Below are positions 53,563 through 63,780 of a stretch of 64,000 nucleotides of DNA, in pieces. The DNA comes from Epiperipatus broadwayi (taxonomy: Eukaryota; Onychophora; Udeonychophora; Euonychophora; Peripatidae), in assembly GCA_028023455.1 (NCBI GenBank), contig JAQFVV010000043.1:2231483-2295482 (forward strand), given 5' to 3'. The notes beneath the pieces were generated by a model that was not told where the DNA came from, ran no database searches, and worked only from the letters and a program-made list of their open reading frames with translations. Both the position numbers and the translations under genes were made by a program. Positions within the stretch are counted from its first letter, which is position 1. Each line of letters opens with the position of its first letter.

Positions 53563-56164
53563 AAGTAATATATATGAATATATGAAGAAATGCAAAGAAA
53601 GTAAAAGAGAAGAATAAGAGTAAAATAAAATATAACATAAAAATTGTAACCAAATGAGTTTTTTTTAAACAAAAGGAAATGTAAAAAAAATTTAAAAATT
53701 TTTACTTCACTCCGACTAGTTTAAACCAACTAGTAGAAATTTCTACTTTTATTACAAAATGTCAAAAAAGTTCTAAAATTTTCAAGTCTAATTTATCATT
53801 AATAAGATTGATTTTTTTGTTTTTGTTAGAATATTTTTTTGTAACAATCAATATGTCCGGCTAAAAAAATTTCTTGTTAAATACACTAATTAACATTATT
53901 GCTATTTCTATTTTGGCAAAATTAAAATCACTATCTATTAAACAGTTTTGCTTTAGAAGTTAGTCCCATATTTAAAACTAAATAATATAAAAACCTTTAG
54001 TGTACTTACATTTTTTAAGTTCAGTTCTTCATTCTGCGAAATCCTTGTTTACAGTTGATAATCTAAAATATATATATATATATGACTTTAAAAAATTGAA
54101 ACTAAAAACAATTTAATAAATTAAGGTGGCTATTAATTTGAAATTAAAAAAGCAAACTAAAAGGTTTTTTTTTTCACTTTATTGTCTTGTTTCGATATGA
54201 AGAGTTATAAATAATATAATAACAAATGCGAAGCCTGTAGATTATTACGATCTAAATATTATTGTTTTCCAAATGAAATATGACTTTATAATCATGACAA
54301 ATGTTTAAAAAATATGGTGGATTCATCAAAATTAAAAATTTATTTTAAAATCATATACATTGGGTCATCCGGTGGCACAATGACTATTGACACATATATA
54401 TTTTGTCGGAACAAAACTTTAATAATCAACATGAAAATCATTTTCATTAACTACTTGTGTTAACATTTGATATTTTGTCTCCACAATAGATTAAAAAACT
54501 TTAATAAAATAAAATTTAAAAAAGGGAGAAATATTTTTTATAGTGAGTGATAGAAAGAAATATCACCAAAATTGCCTCAGAAGTATAATTAATAAAAAAT
54601 TCCATGTGTAAAGTATACATTTTATTATCAGATATGTTTATATTCTATATACTTCTAATACATTAAGAAAAGCTTAAAACATGAAACACAAACTATATTT
54701 AATTTTAAATTTATTTATTTATTGGAAAAGAAATTATAAAGGGAAAATGTTGCAGAGCAAGACCAGTACATTCAAAAATATAAAACAAAAGGTAATAGAT
54801 AGTGGGCTGGAAATAATTTCAGTTGCAGAATAAAAATAAAATAAAAGTTAAAAAGAAAAATCATGTTTATCGAAAAATAGCAGTGATAGATTAGATAGCA
54901 TATATATGGTTTAGTCAAACAGATTTTCTATCATTTTTTCTGCTGTGAAGCTTATTAATGGCAGAATAATTAAACCCAGCATCATCGAGAGTGTAAAGGC
55001 AGCAATAATCAATAACTTGCAAAGTAGCTGGTACTGAAACTTACGAAGTCAAATATCCATTTATCTTAAGGTATGGAAGCATTCAAATGCAGATCTATGA
55101 TATTCTCCATCGCAGACTCACCCTATATGCTGAGTGGTTGAAAATGTTCTGATCAGTTAAATATTCCTATTGCTAGTCTATTGCTGAATAATTATCCATA
55201 ACTGAACTGAATAGAAGTCATTCACGTGTAAAATTAGCTCCAGACAACTCTCAAGTAACTTATTCCCTAAGAAAATGTGAAAAACTATCATTCAAGAGAC
55301 GATCAAGCAGGAATGTAAAAAACATACAAGTTAAGACATGGAAAAGTAAAAATAGGTAAAAGGGTACCCACGATTGGACTGAATATGAAAAATACCAGCA
55401 AGACATTTTATTCAATTAATTAATTAATGAAGGCCTATATAAAAATATGAAAAATGAGTTGTAAATATTTGATTATGTGGATTATTTAGTTTTAAACATT
55501 TTATTAATGGTATATATTTTTTTCTTTCTTCTTTCTTTTAATATTTGTTATTTAATATTTTCTTTATTTAATTATACATTATTGAAATAATTATATTATG
55601 TGGGAGATAAATGTCAAATTTTAAGTTGTTTTTTTTTTTACTGTTATTAAATATATTTTTAAAACTTCACCAATTTCATTCCAAGTTACTTCTATGCTTA
55701 GTCTTATATAATATTTTAAACAACTTAGAAATAAGCAAGTCATTATTTACTATTAAAAAAAATTAGAATGTTGTATTTTATAATCACCTTGAGAATTAAT
55801 TTTGGATCACATTCCCCTCATCATTAAAACAGCACATTAATCCACTTTGAAGGTTGGTGTCCAGATATAAGCTATTCTTAAGTAGGGCTGATCTCCTTCA
55901 AATATTACCTGGACTAATTCCAGCCATCGAGGGGTAAAGATAATCAAGAAATATAACTGTTGTTTTCTCAATTTAGTCATACATTTTTACAATTGTTTAT
56001 TTCATTAGAAACTTCATTAAAAATAAAATATATAATAGTTAATTTATAAATATCCGTTTTAGAGTAAATACTCATATGGGAGAAAACTCTATTACCCTTT
56101 CAATATATATATTAGTAGTCAATTCAACTCATTTGAAATAAAGAATTAATAGTTGTTTAGTCAA
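53563..56164. other. No gene seen
   Basis: 2.6 kb of AT-rich DNA. The part 54950-55420 is of slightly more mixed composition but no open frame, RNA gene or repeat partner was recognised. Confidence 0.45.
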
Positions 56165-56440
56165 TAAAAAATAGGCAAATATCACATGACTCCACTTTTT
56201 TTTTTAAACTTGCAGGATATAAACAAAGAGCTTTGCTAATTGCTCAACAAACTTTGAGACAAATGCTTAGCAAGAGAAAGCATTTAAAATATCTCCATCT
56301 GAACCCCCCCCCCATCCTCTGACCAACGGTTTCATGCTTTTGGCACTCCTCAGAGAGGCGCTAGGGTAGCTTCAGATACTAGATCTAAAAACACCAATCC
56401 AAAGCCAGCATTTCAACAGAGTTTAATTGAGTTGAATTAA
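56165..56440 (-). repeat. Hammerhead repeat family H1 with full ribozyme
   Basis: Order shared with 15.5 and 33.5 kb: ATCACATGACTC, ACTTGCAGGATATAAACAAA, AGAGCTTTGCTAATTGCTCA, CAAGAGAAAGCATTTAAAAT, a C-run (CCCCCCCCC at 56304-56313), the ribozyme, GCTTCAGATACTAGATCTAA, then AACACCAATCCAAAGCCAGC. No second arm is present. Confidence 0.7.
56316..56358 (-). ncRNA. Hammerhead ribozyme, best monomeric candidate
   Basis: Minus strand, all elements present. Stem I is CCUCU/AGAGG, five perfect pairs (56354-56358 with 56316-56320). Core CUGAGGA is at 56347-56353. Stem II is GUGC/GCAU, four pairs with one G.U, loop CAAAA. GAAA is at 56330-56333. Stem III is ACC/GGU with a real 3-nt loop (56322-56330). 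C17 at 56321 gives the classic GUC site. Unlike the other copies, stem III can close within one molecule. Confidence 0.78.
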
Positions 56441-57087
56441 TTATTAATAGTAATTATAGAAGCAACATTATGGACAAATTAAGTATATTATATTTCACCA
56501 TTATTAAGGAAATATATATATGATACATATGTAACGTGATGTTATTCTATTAATATATTTTACAATCATTATCATATATACTCTATATAAAATCATTATT
56601 ATAATATACTGTATTAAATAATATGTCATTTAAAAGCTGCACTGTTTTATTTTCTTCTGATATAGGGAATTTCTTCCACCTTTTTGCATTGGCCTCCTTT
56701 CTATGGGAAGTACTCTTATTTTGTTTGTAATCTTAACTTCATTTTTTCTGTTTTGACAGGTTACCATTCTTTATCAGTAATACTACGCTCATCATTTTTA
56801 AGAAAGTAGCACACGTTAAATAGTAAAAAAAAAAAACATTTTCATTTTGTTTCATATATTTTACAATGTTTACTATAATGTCATAAAAATATATTTAACT
56901 AGGTTTTTAAAAAAAAAAAAAAAAATGTGTACAGATCAAGTTAGAGAAAGTGAATTACTATTTTTAAAAAATTCAATTATTTATGAAAAAAATGTTTGCA
57001 TCATTAGATAAACAGATAAATCAGAATATTAAGATAATTTGATATTATAACTTTATCATAAAGTGCAAATGAGATGTAAAAAAAAGA
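56441..57087. other. No gene seen
   Basis: AT-rich DNA with A-runs. Nothing supported. Confidence 0.45.
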
Positions 57088-57197
57088 CATCTTTTTTTTC
57101 ATGTGTCATAGCATCAGCCGGTAAGCGAACCCGCTAACCCGGAACAACTGCTTGTAAGGCAGCAGTGCTGACCTCTCGACCATCAATGCTTGACAAG
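57088..57197 (-). repeat. tRNA-derived SINE copy 6
   Basis: Minus strand: CTTGTCAAGCATTGATGGTC head, GAGAGGTCAGCACTGCTGCC, TTACAAGCAGTTGTTCCGGG, TTAGCGGGTTCGCTTACCGG, CTGATGCTATGACACATG plus A-run. Full length and close to copies 1, 2 and 7. Confidence 0.83.
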
Positions 57198-57365
57198 TCT
57201 GAGATCTTTAACAGTTATATATAATCAAACACTAAATCAAGCTATTAAAATATATAATTCTCAACTTGTTACATATTCTATAATATAAATTTAGAGATTG
57301 GATACAAAACTTTACAGATAGCTGGTTTAAATATTATTCCATATAATTTTGAAGTATATCTAGGC
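57198..57365. other. No gene seen
   Basis: AT-rich spacer. Confidence 0.4.
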
Positions 57366-57428
57366 TTAATATTAATATCATTTATGTTCTTTATTATTTT
57401 TTACAATGCTTTTTTACAATCCATTATT

Positions 57429-57461
57429 GGTGTTTTCGATTGCCTCAGCAATCTTCTTCAG
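57429..57461 (-). ncRNA. Hammerhead-like core, left arm, 6-bp stem II
   Basis: Minus strand: core CUGAAGA at 57455-57461, stem II GAUUGC/GCAAUC (six perfect pairs, loop UGAG, one extra A before), GAAA at 57434-57437. After GAAA the text reads ACACC rather than a pairing stem III, so the cleavage site is not clear. The right-arm mirror (57873-57902) has CUGAAGA, a poor stem II and GAAACUGUC. Confidence 0.5.
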
Positions 57462-57584
57462 AACTATAACAAACAGAATACAAATACATGAATGCAAATA
57501 TAAATGAACATATAATTTTGGTTTATATATATATTCTATCTCCTAACTACTATTTATATACTCACATATACCTTTATATATCTA

Positions 57585-57750
57585 TATAATTATTACCTTT
57601 TTATATATTATATATTTTAATCTTTTTAATTACAGTATTATCTTTTTATATATTATACATTTTAATCTTTTTTAAAAAATATTAATTTATATAATTATTA
57701 TCTTTTTATATATTATACATTTTAATCTTTTTAATTATTACCTTTTTATA
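57585..57750. repeat. AT-rich tandem array at palindrome centre
   Basis: Three to four imperfect copies of TCTTTTTATATATTATACAT followed by TTTAATCTTTTTAATTA, with variable spacers. Confidence 0.6.
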
Positions 57751-57984
57751 TAGAAAGGTATATAAAGATATATGTGGGTATGTAAATAGTGATTATAAGA
57801 TAGAATATAAAACATAAAATTATATGTTCATTTATATTTATATTCACGTATTATATTGTGTTTGTTATAGTTCTGAAGATTTCTGGGATGATCGAAACTG
57901 TCAATAGTGGGTTGTAAAAAAGCATTGTAAAGAGTAATAAAGAACATAAATGATATTAATATTATATGGATTTGGTAATGCAAT

Positions 57985-58263
57985 AAGATAGTTATAAAAA
58001 CAAGGCAAAACTCTCCATACAGTAGTGCCACCCTGTGCCAACCAGAGTACTCTCATTGATGAAGGCCATAAGCCAGAAACTAGTCTAGGGATATTGGATG
58101 AGTAGGCACTAGATACGGATTTTATGCACAAGCCTTCTGGCATCCATTGATTACTCTGGTTGGCACAGGGTGGCACTACTGTACGGAGAGTTTTGCTTTG
58201 TTTAATAACAATTATGTGCTAGTATAAGAGATAATGATCATGTGATGTTTAAAGATAGTTATA
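57985..58263. mobile_element. Foldback hammerhead element, 255 bp, 12-bp TSD (family H1b)
   Basis: Flanked by the exact 12-bp repeat AAGATAGTTATA (57985-57996, 58252-58263). Content: AAGGCAAAACTCTCCATACA, GTGCCACCCTGTGCCAACCA, GAGTACTCTC, a ribozyme-like core, CTAGGGATATTGGATGAG, TGCACAAGCCTTCTGGCATC, mirrored GTTGGCACAGGGTGGC, then the full right end ATGATCATGTGATGTTT. The left terminal segment (ACATCACATGATC) is missing, so it is an internally and terminally deleted derivative. Confidence 0.82.
58052..58090 (+). ncRNA. Hammerhead core, degenerate (C3 to U)
   Basis: Core UUGAUGA (58056-58062), GGC/GCC stem II with loop CAUAA, GAAA at 58076-58079, palindromic stem III ACUAGU at 58079-58084, C17 at 58085. 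The invariant C3 is U and stem I is mostly unpaired, so it should be inactive. Confidence 0.55.
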
Positions 58264-59324
58264 TCTAAACTTATTGATTACTTAAGTCTGTTTAATAATA
58301 CATTCTTACAATACCAAATAATCAAACATCAATCAAATGGATTAAAGGCTTTAATCATAGTGCTAATTTATTCATCCTTTGTTACCTTAACTAATACTTT
58401 AATATAGATTTTTAGAGAATCTATAGTTACTTATAGTATAACAATTATACTTTTATCAATTATTTACGTGCAGTTCTTATCAATAATCATTCTATGTTAT
58501 TATTAGAAACTTTATTCACTTTTAAAAAAAATTTCTACATAAATGTTTTAAATTTAATTTGGTGTTTTTAACAGTAGAAAATTTATCATATAAATATTGC
58601 TCTCAACTTTATTTTTATGAAGATATATATATATATTTAATAAAATTTACTGTTGTAAGATCCTAAAATCATGTGAGGTATTTTATCTTATAATAACAAA
58701 ATATTTACTGAAATAATTAAAGTAATCATATGTAGCACTTTTCTAAAAAAAAAAAACTAGTCAATATTGACATGGGACATTTTCTAAAATTGAGATGCCA
58801 GAATAAATTGTGTTAAAAAGCTAGTGAATAATGGTAAACGATTACCAATGAAGATTGCATATCATTATTTGGTCACCAAATTTTATAACTTAAGTTACTT
58901 TACCTGCTTTCAAACAGAGAATGTAACATCCATGTATTTGTCACTTTTTAAGGCTAGTACACATTTAAAATACTTCATTAACAGAATGTGAACACAAATT
59001 TATTTATAATTTTATAATTTAGGAGGATAATTTATAATTTTATTTCAAGTTAAAACTATTTATTTTTAATACACATAAAGAGACCGATAATTCATTCCAT
59101 TTCTTGGAATGTTTTATCGAAAAAACTTTGCCCACCCATTCCCAATCAATTTTAATAAAGACATAATTTTTTGTATGTCTCGTGCCAATTTAATTATTAT
59201 TTTTTTTAAATATAATAATATTTAACTTTTTATTTTATTTAATACCGAATACAATTTATTGAAAACAAATTTGAAATATTTTATTATAGATTTATATGAT
59301 AAATGCAATTTAAATTAAATAAAT
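58264..59324. other. No gene seen
   Basis: AT-rich DNA without features. Confidence 0.45.
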
Positions 59325-59565
59325 AATCAAATGACTCTACTGCTCGGGAATTCATACGAAGTTTGAGTGTTAGATTTTACGCTCCAGAGTTTGATACTCC
59401 ATCGGCTAAAAATCACTGCATTAAATTTGTACGATTTAATGTACTGATAGCGGGTCAGATTTTGGAGCAGAAGACCTTTAGATTGATTGCAGTTCTAGTA
59501 CTTTCGGCACTCAAATTTCTAATGAACTCAGAGCGATAAAGGCATTAATTTAAATTAACTTGCTT
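59325..59565. repeat. Old dispersed repeat, partner of 12.0-12.2 kb
   Basis: Inverted relative to 12015-12205, with shared blocks listed there. Internal imperfect inverted structure is suggested: TTTGAGTGTTAGATTTTACG versus CACTCAAATTTCT, and CTCCAGAG versus TTTTGGAGCAG. Family unknown. Confidence 0.45.
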
Positions 59566-59764
59566 CAATTTACATATTAAATTTTTATATAAACATTCAC
59601 ACAAAATGTTTTATTTTATTCGTACAGACTCTTAAATATCATGCTTAAATATATTAATTTATATCTTTTGTATCAAATAGCATTTAACGTTCACCATGAG
59701 TTTTGGAACCAAAACTGTATTGAAACAATAATACAATGCTTATTTAATTGCTTTTTTTTTCCAG

Positions 59765-60520
59765 CAATTGTAACTCAATGTAAACATGTTCGCCGTGTGT
59801 ATTAAAAAAAGATTATATTTTATCCACAAATAATATGCTTAGCACACTTTCAACTATTATATAGTTGTCAAGCATTGGTGGTCGAGAGGCCAGCGATGGC
59901 TGCTTTACAAGCAGTTGTCCTGGGTTAGCGGGTTCGCTTCCCGGCTGATGCTATGACACATGAGAAGAAAAAAAACTATTATATAGTCATACTTCACAGC
60001 TATATAAAATTATAGTAAACATTGTCTGTTATACCAGGATTGTATTTAAATATTCTCTCAAAAATATGTGAATGATTTAATTTACATAATCCATTTCTTT
60101 GACAAAAGGGTACAAGCTTCTTTCTTAATAGTGTATTATTGGCTATTTGCTCTATTTCCTTGACTTTGCATTTTGTGTCATGTCTTTGAGTCATTGGGGG
60201 CTAGTTAGTGTAGTGTGTTCCAAGAAAAATGATAGAAAATTAGAAAATTAAAAAAACATTGCACATAGCCAATAACATGCACAATATTAATAAAAAAAAA
60301 ACATACCCTTTGTCAAAGAAGTGGATTATTACAAATTAAATCATTCACACATTTTCGCTCAGAATATTTAAATACAAACTGGTTAATAGCCAACATCTAC
60401 TATAATTTTATATTGCTATGAAATATGACTATATAATAGTTGAAAGCATGCTAAGCATATTATTTATAGATAAAACATCTTTTCTTAATATACGTGGCAA
60501 ACATGTTTACATTGAGTTAA
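59765..60520. repeat. Very large palindrome (~750 bp), no ribozyme core
   Basis: Long arms of about 300 bp, mirrored: AACTCAATGTAAACATGTT, AATATGCTTAGCA, CTTTCAACTATTATATAG, CATACTTCACAGCTATATAA, AATGATTTAATTTACATAAT, TGACAAAAGGGTA and CTATTTGC/GCACATAGCCAATA. Identity is lower than in the H1/H3 palindromes. A SINE is inserted in the left arm. The 64-codon minus frame at 60000-60194 is a by-product. Confidence 0.72.
59865..59974 (+). repeat. tRNA-derived SINE copy 7 with 12-bp TSD
   Basis: Plus strand: TTGTCAAGCATTGGTGGTCG, GAGAGGCCAGCGATGGCTGC, TTTACAAGCAGTTGTCCTGG, GTTAGCGGGTTCGCTTCCCG, GCTGATGCTATGACACATG plus A-run. It is flanked by the exact repeat ACTATTATATAG (59853-59864, 59975-59986), placing it as a later insertion into the palindrome arm. 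Confidence 0.9.
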
Positions 60521-61672
60521 AGTAATAAATAACAGATAATCATAATAACCAATACATGTTCCAATTAAAAAGAAATATTAAAAAAATAAGGATAATATCA
60601 AAATATGAAAAGCACTTCACCATTATTGTTTATTGTCTGCCAAAAACGCAGATCTTGCCCTTTAATAAAACAACCATCTCCAATTCTTCTCTAGACTTTA
60701 AATACTAGTAACTATTTTCTCGCCAGATCATCGATCAACTTCTTTCTAATACTTTTCTTCCTTTTATCCTTCACAGTTTAAAACATATCCTTCATAATTG
60801 TTCTGCATCTAAATGAATATCAAATCCAAATTCTATTCCACTTCATAATTTTGTTAGTAAATAATATTTTTCCTACTTAATCTCTTCAATGTTTTAACAA
60901 TGTAAATCAATGGCGGCCGGTGAAATTTTTAAGTAGGGGTGCTTTATTACAGGATCATCACCAAAAAGTAAGCAAGGAAAACAAAACAGAGCATTTCTAA
61001 TTTTTGCAACTAAACAAACATTTTATTTTTACACACCGATCATAGTTAAAAGATCTAATGTATTTTTTGTTTTTACTAACTGCTGTTTGGCAAATAATAA
61101 TAAAATCAAGGTTAGATCGACCTTTCCTTTTTATTTCAATTTTCTCTTATGCCAATTGGGAACATGTTATTTTTTTATATATTCAATACTAATAATACCC
61201 ATCATGATAAATATTTAAAATAATATTTCTTTTATTGTTTTGTTATATTTTTCTGCAATAAATATTTATATGTTGATTTATAAATGTTAATTACAAGAAA
61301 AACACGGCATATTTTATTGCTCGTCCTAAATGAAAACAAAAATTTATTCATTCTGACGAGAAACCAGAATAGTTAAACATATTCTCAAATAACTACTGGC
61401 GCTGCTCAACAAGCAGCACCAATGGTACTTGTTGCATGCGTTAATAAGAGTAAACGAATCTCTGGCAGAACTTGCTGAAATTCACCGAATGATATTTCCG
61501 ACACTATTATAATTAGCAACCGGATTAGAATCTCAAGCATTGCATAAATTAATTCTTTTTTTTAAAAAAAAAACAATTTAATTAGTTGAATAATTATGCA
61601 AAACATTAAATGATTGTTACATTATTAATATTTTCAAGCACAAATTTAATAATATTTTTTTTTTCTGGAGAT
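60521..61672. other. No gene recognised
   Basis: AT-rich. CAATGGCGGCCGGTGAAAT at 60909 looks like the start of a DNA-transposon terminus, but no matching inverted end was found. The stretch 61395-61510 (CTGGCGCTGCTCAACAAGCA) is of mixed composition with a small hairpin and no identified gene. Confidence 0.35.
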
Positions 61673-61762
61673 GCCGTAATGTTGTAGTGCTTATGGACCA
61701 ATCACAACTTTTGTAATGCCATAATGTTGTAGTGCTTATGAACCAATCACGACTTTTGTAAC
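61673..61762 (+). repeat. Tandem duplication, 45-bp unit
   Basis: Two units starting at 61673 and 61718 share TAATGTTGTAGTGCTTATG, ACCAATCAC.ACTTTTGTAA and differ at about four positions. Confidence 0.82.
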
Positions 61763-62175
61763 CCTACTCTCCAATTTATTTTTTCTATTATTCTCTAAAT
61801 CCCCAACTTAAAAACGAACAATTTATTCAATTCACAATGTTATAACCACAAAGAATCTATTCTAATATTACACTCCAAACAATACTCCTTAGATTTTAAT
61901 TCCCACTTTAATGAGTCACAAATATATCACTCTTATTCCTTGTACATCTATTCCACTTCTAAATCATACAGAAGAATTTCAGAAGACATAACTCTCAAGT
62001 TTTCATTGATATGCTATTCTTAAATTGCATTCTTATCCATAAATCTGAACTTCAAAATCGGAGATCAAAATGAATGTATTACTTTTGTTGGCCATATGAT
62101 GTAAAAGACTTTCTACACAGAAATTTTTCTCTTTAGAAACCCTTTTCTTATTTCTTTACCTCCATATAAATATTT
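61763..62175. other. No gene seen
   Basis: AT-rich DNA without features. Confidence 0.4.
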
Positions 62176-62392
62176 TGATAATAGATGGACAGTTGAAATC
62201 TTAAATTGGATTCCAAGAGACTGTAAACGATCTAGAAAGAGACCATATATGAGATGGATGACTAAATAAGGAAGTGTGCTGAGATGATGTGGAGAAGAAG
62301 CTAAAGTTCAGAGAAGATGAAATGAGCTTGGAGAGACTTTCATCCTGCAATGGATCGATAATGGCTGGAAATGACAATGATGATATAAATAT
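62176..62392 (+). pseudogene. LINE 3' end, copy 2
   Basis: Close relative of 23560-23825: GATAATAGATGGACAG, GGATTCCAAGAGACTGTAAA, AGAGACCATATATGAGATGG, then CTGCAATGGATCGATAATGG and a short GATGAT tail. Stops and a frameshift are present (ACTAAATAAGG). Only the extreme 3' end is retained. Confidence 0.72.
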
Positions 62393-63676
62393 TTACGTTT
62401 TTATTTACAAAGTTGTTGTTTTTTCAAACAATAAAATTTCACATAAATAACTTTTAAATATCATTTGCCATAACTTAATTAACTTATTTTATAAACAAAC
62501 TTAATAAAAAAAATAATAAATTATTTATGCCAAATGCAAACTATTTATAATTAGCATCTTATTATCAAATTAAAAATAAATAAATTACATAATCAAAAAA
62601 GAAAAATTAATTAACAACGCAGAATTAATAATATACAGCTAATTAAAGGTTTCATAAATACATTTTTTTTTTAAAAAATCAATTAATAAATGGTTATCAT
62701 TTCTCAAAGGATTATTTATTATCACTTGAATTTAGTAATCTCAATGGATTCGTTGGTTATAATTATAATAGAAAACAAGTACAAATAAACGTCGAAGATC
62801 TAGCTTTTAGTTGTCTTAAAATAATTATTCTATAATATAGATGATGAAAATTGTTTGCTTTTTTTTTTGGATTTTTTTTAAATCAATGATTATAACTTAA
62901 TAGGGATGGGTACTGTATACACTTACATATAAAAAATATTGGCGCAAATTCACTACAGAACTTTAAAAAATAAAACAAAATTTAAAAAATGTTAAATATA
63001 AATTTTAAAAAAAATTAATTATTTGTTTTAATCCACTCATAAATTTGACATTTAATTCCAATGACAAGATTTCAAAAAGACACACATATATATATAACAT
63101 TATTATCACTATTTAAATAGAGATATGGGTACTTATGTACCGGCTGTGAAATGCCACCACATATGTATTAGTCTGGCGATAACTTTCTAACCTTCTGACA
63201 AACTTAATCCATCAATTTTGATAAATGACAAGTAACTTTATTTAGTACAGGGTGACCTATAAACTTTATTTAGTGGTAATAAATATATTTTTATATTTTG
63301 AAGCCAATTGAATTATTTGCAAAAATGATCAGAAATAATCTTATTTCATACAAAATGGCGACATAACTTATTTATCGAAAATAAATGAGCACATATGTAT
63401 GTTTTTTTTTTTTGTTTGTTTGTTTGTTTTTGCAAGAAATGATGTTGCAACAACTAAACTTTTAGCAATATATATTTATTCCAATAAAAGAAGAAAAATA
63501 AAAGACTGTTTTTTACAAACTCACCGGGGCAGACTGAAGTTTTTTAGGTCCTGAAAAATGCAAATGAAAGAGTAGCTATGGTTTACATGAAAATGTTCAT
63601 ATTGCAAGTTGTTACTTTTGCAGAATTTTGCATTTTTCTTAGGATAACATGCTAGACACACAAACTTCTGACTGAC
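62393..63676. other. No gene seen
   Basis: AT-rich DNA with a GTTT microsatellite near 63414-63429. No coding or RNA signal. Confidence 0.45.
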
Positions 63677-63780
63677 TTATTCCAGTCTACTAAACATCAC
63701 ATGACCACCATCTCTATACTAGCACATAATTGTTGTGGCACTACTGTATGAAGAGTTTTTCCTTTGTTTATTCCAGTCTA
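63677..63780. mobile_element. Minimal H1b derivative, 78 bp, 13-bp TSD
   Basis: Exact 13-bp repeat TTATTCCAGTCTA (63677-63689, 63768-63780) encloses only the two ends of the H1b element: CTAAACATCACATGACCACC with its CTAGCACATAATTGTT segment, joined to GTGGCACTACTGTATGAAGA. The entire palindromic middle with the ribozymes is missing. Confidence 0.8.

Larger units (their letters stand above)
57366..57963. mobile_element. Very large palindrome (~600 bp) with hammerhead cores (family H3)
   Basis: Arms of about 230 bp on each side: TTAATATTAATATCATTTAT, GTTCTTTATTA, TTACAATGCTTTTTTACAA, a ribozyme-like core, CAGAACTATAACAAACA, AAATGAACATATAATTTT and TATACCTTTATATA, each mirrored on the right. 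The centre is a TATATTATACATTTTAATCT tandem array. No protein is encoded; the 67-91 codon minus frames at 57828-58176 are by-products. Confidence 0.82.

Noticed and set aside
57585-57750. CRISPR array
   Set aside because: The units are AT-rich slippage repeats without unique spacers, in a eukaryotic context.
60909-60945. GGCGGCCGGTG as a DNA transposon terminal repeat
   Set aside because: No matching inverted terminus or target duplication was found within the window.
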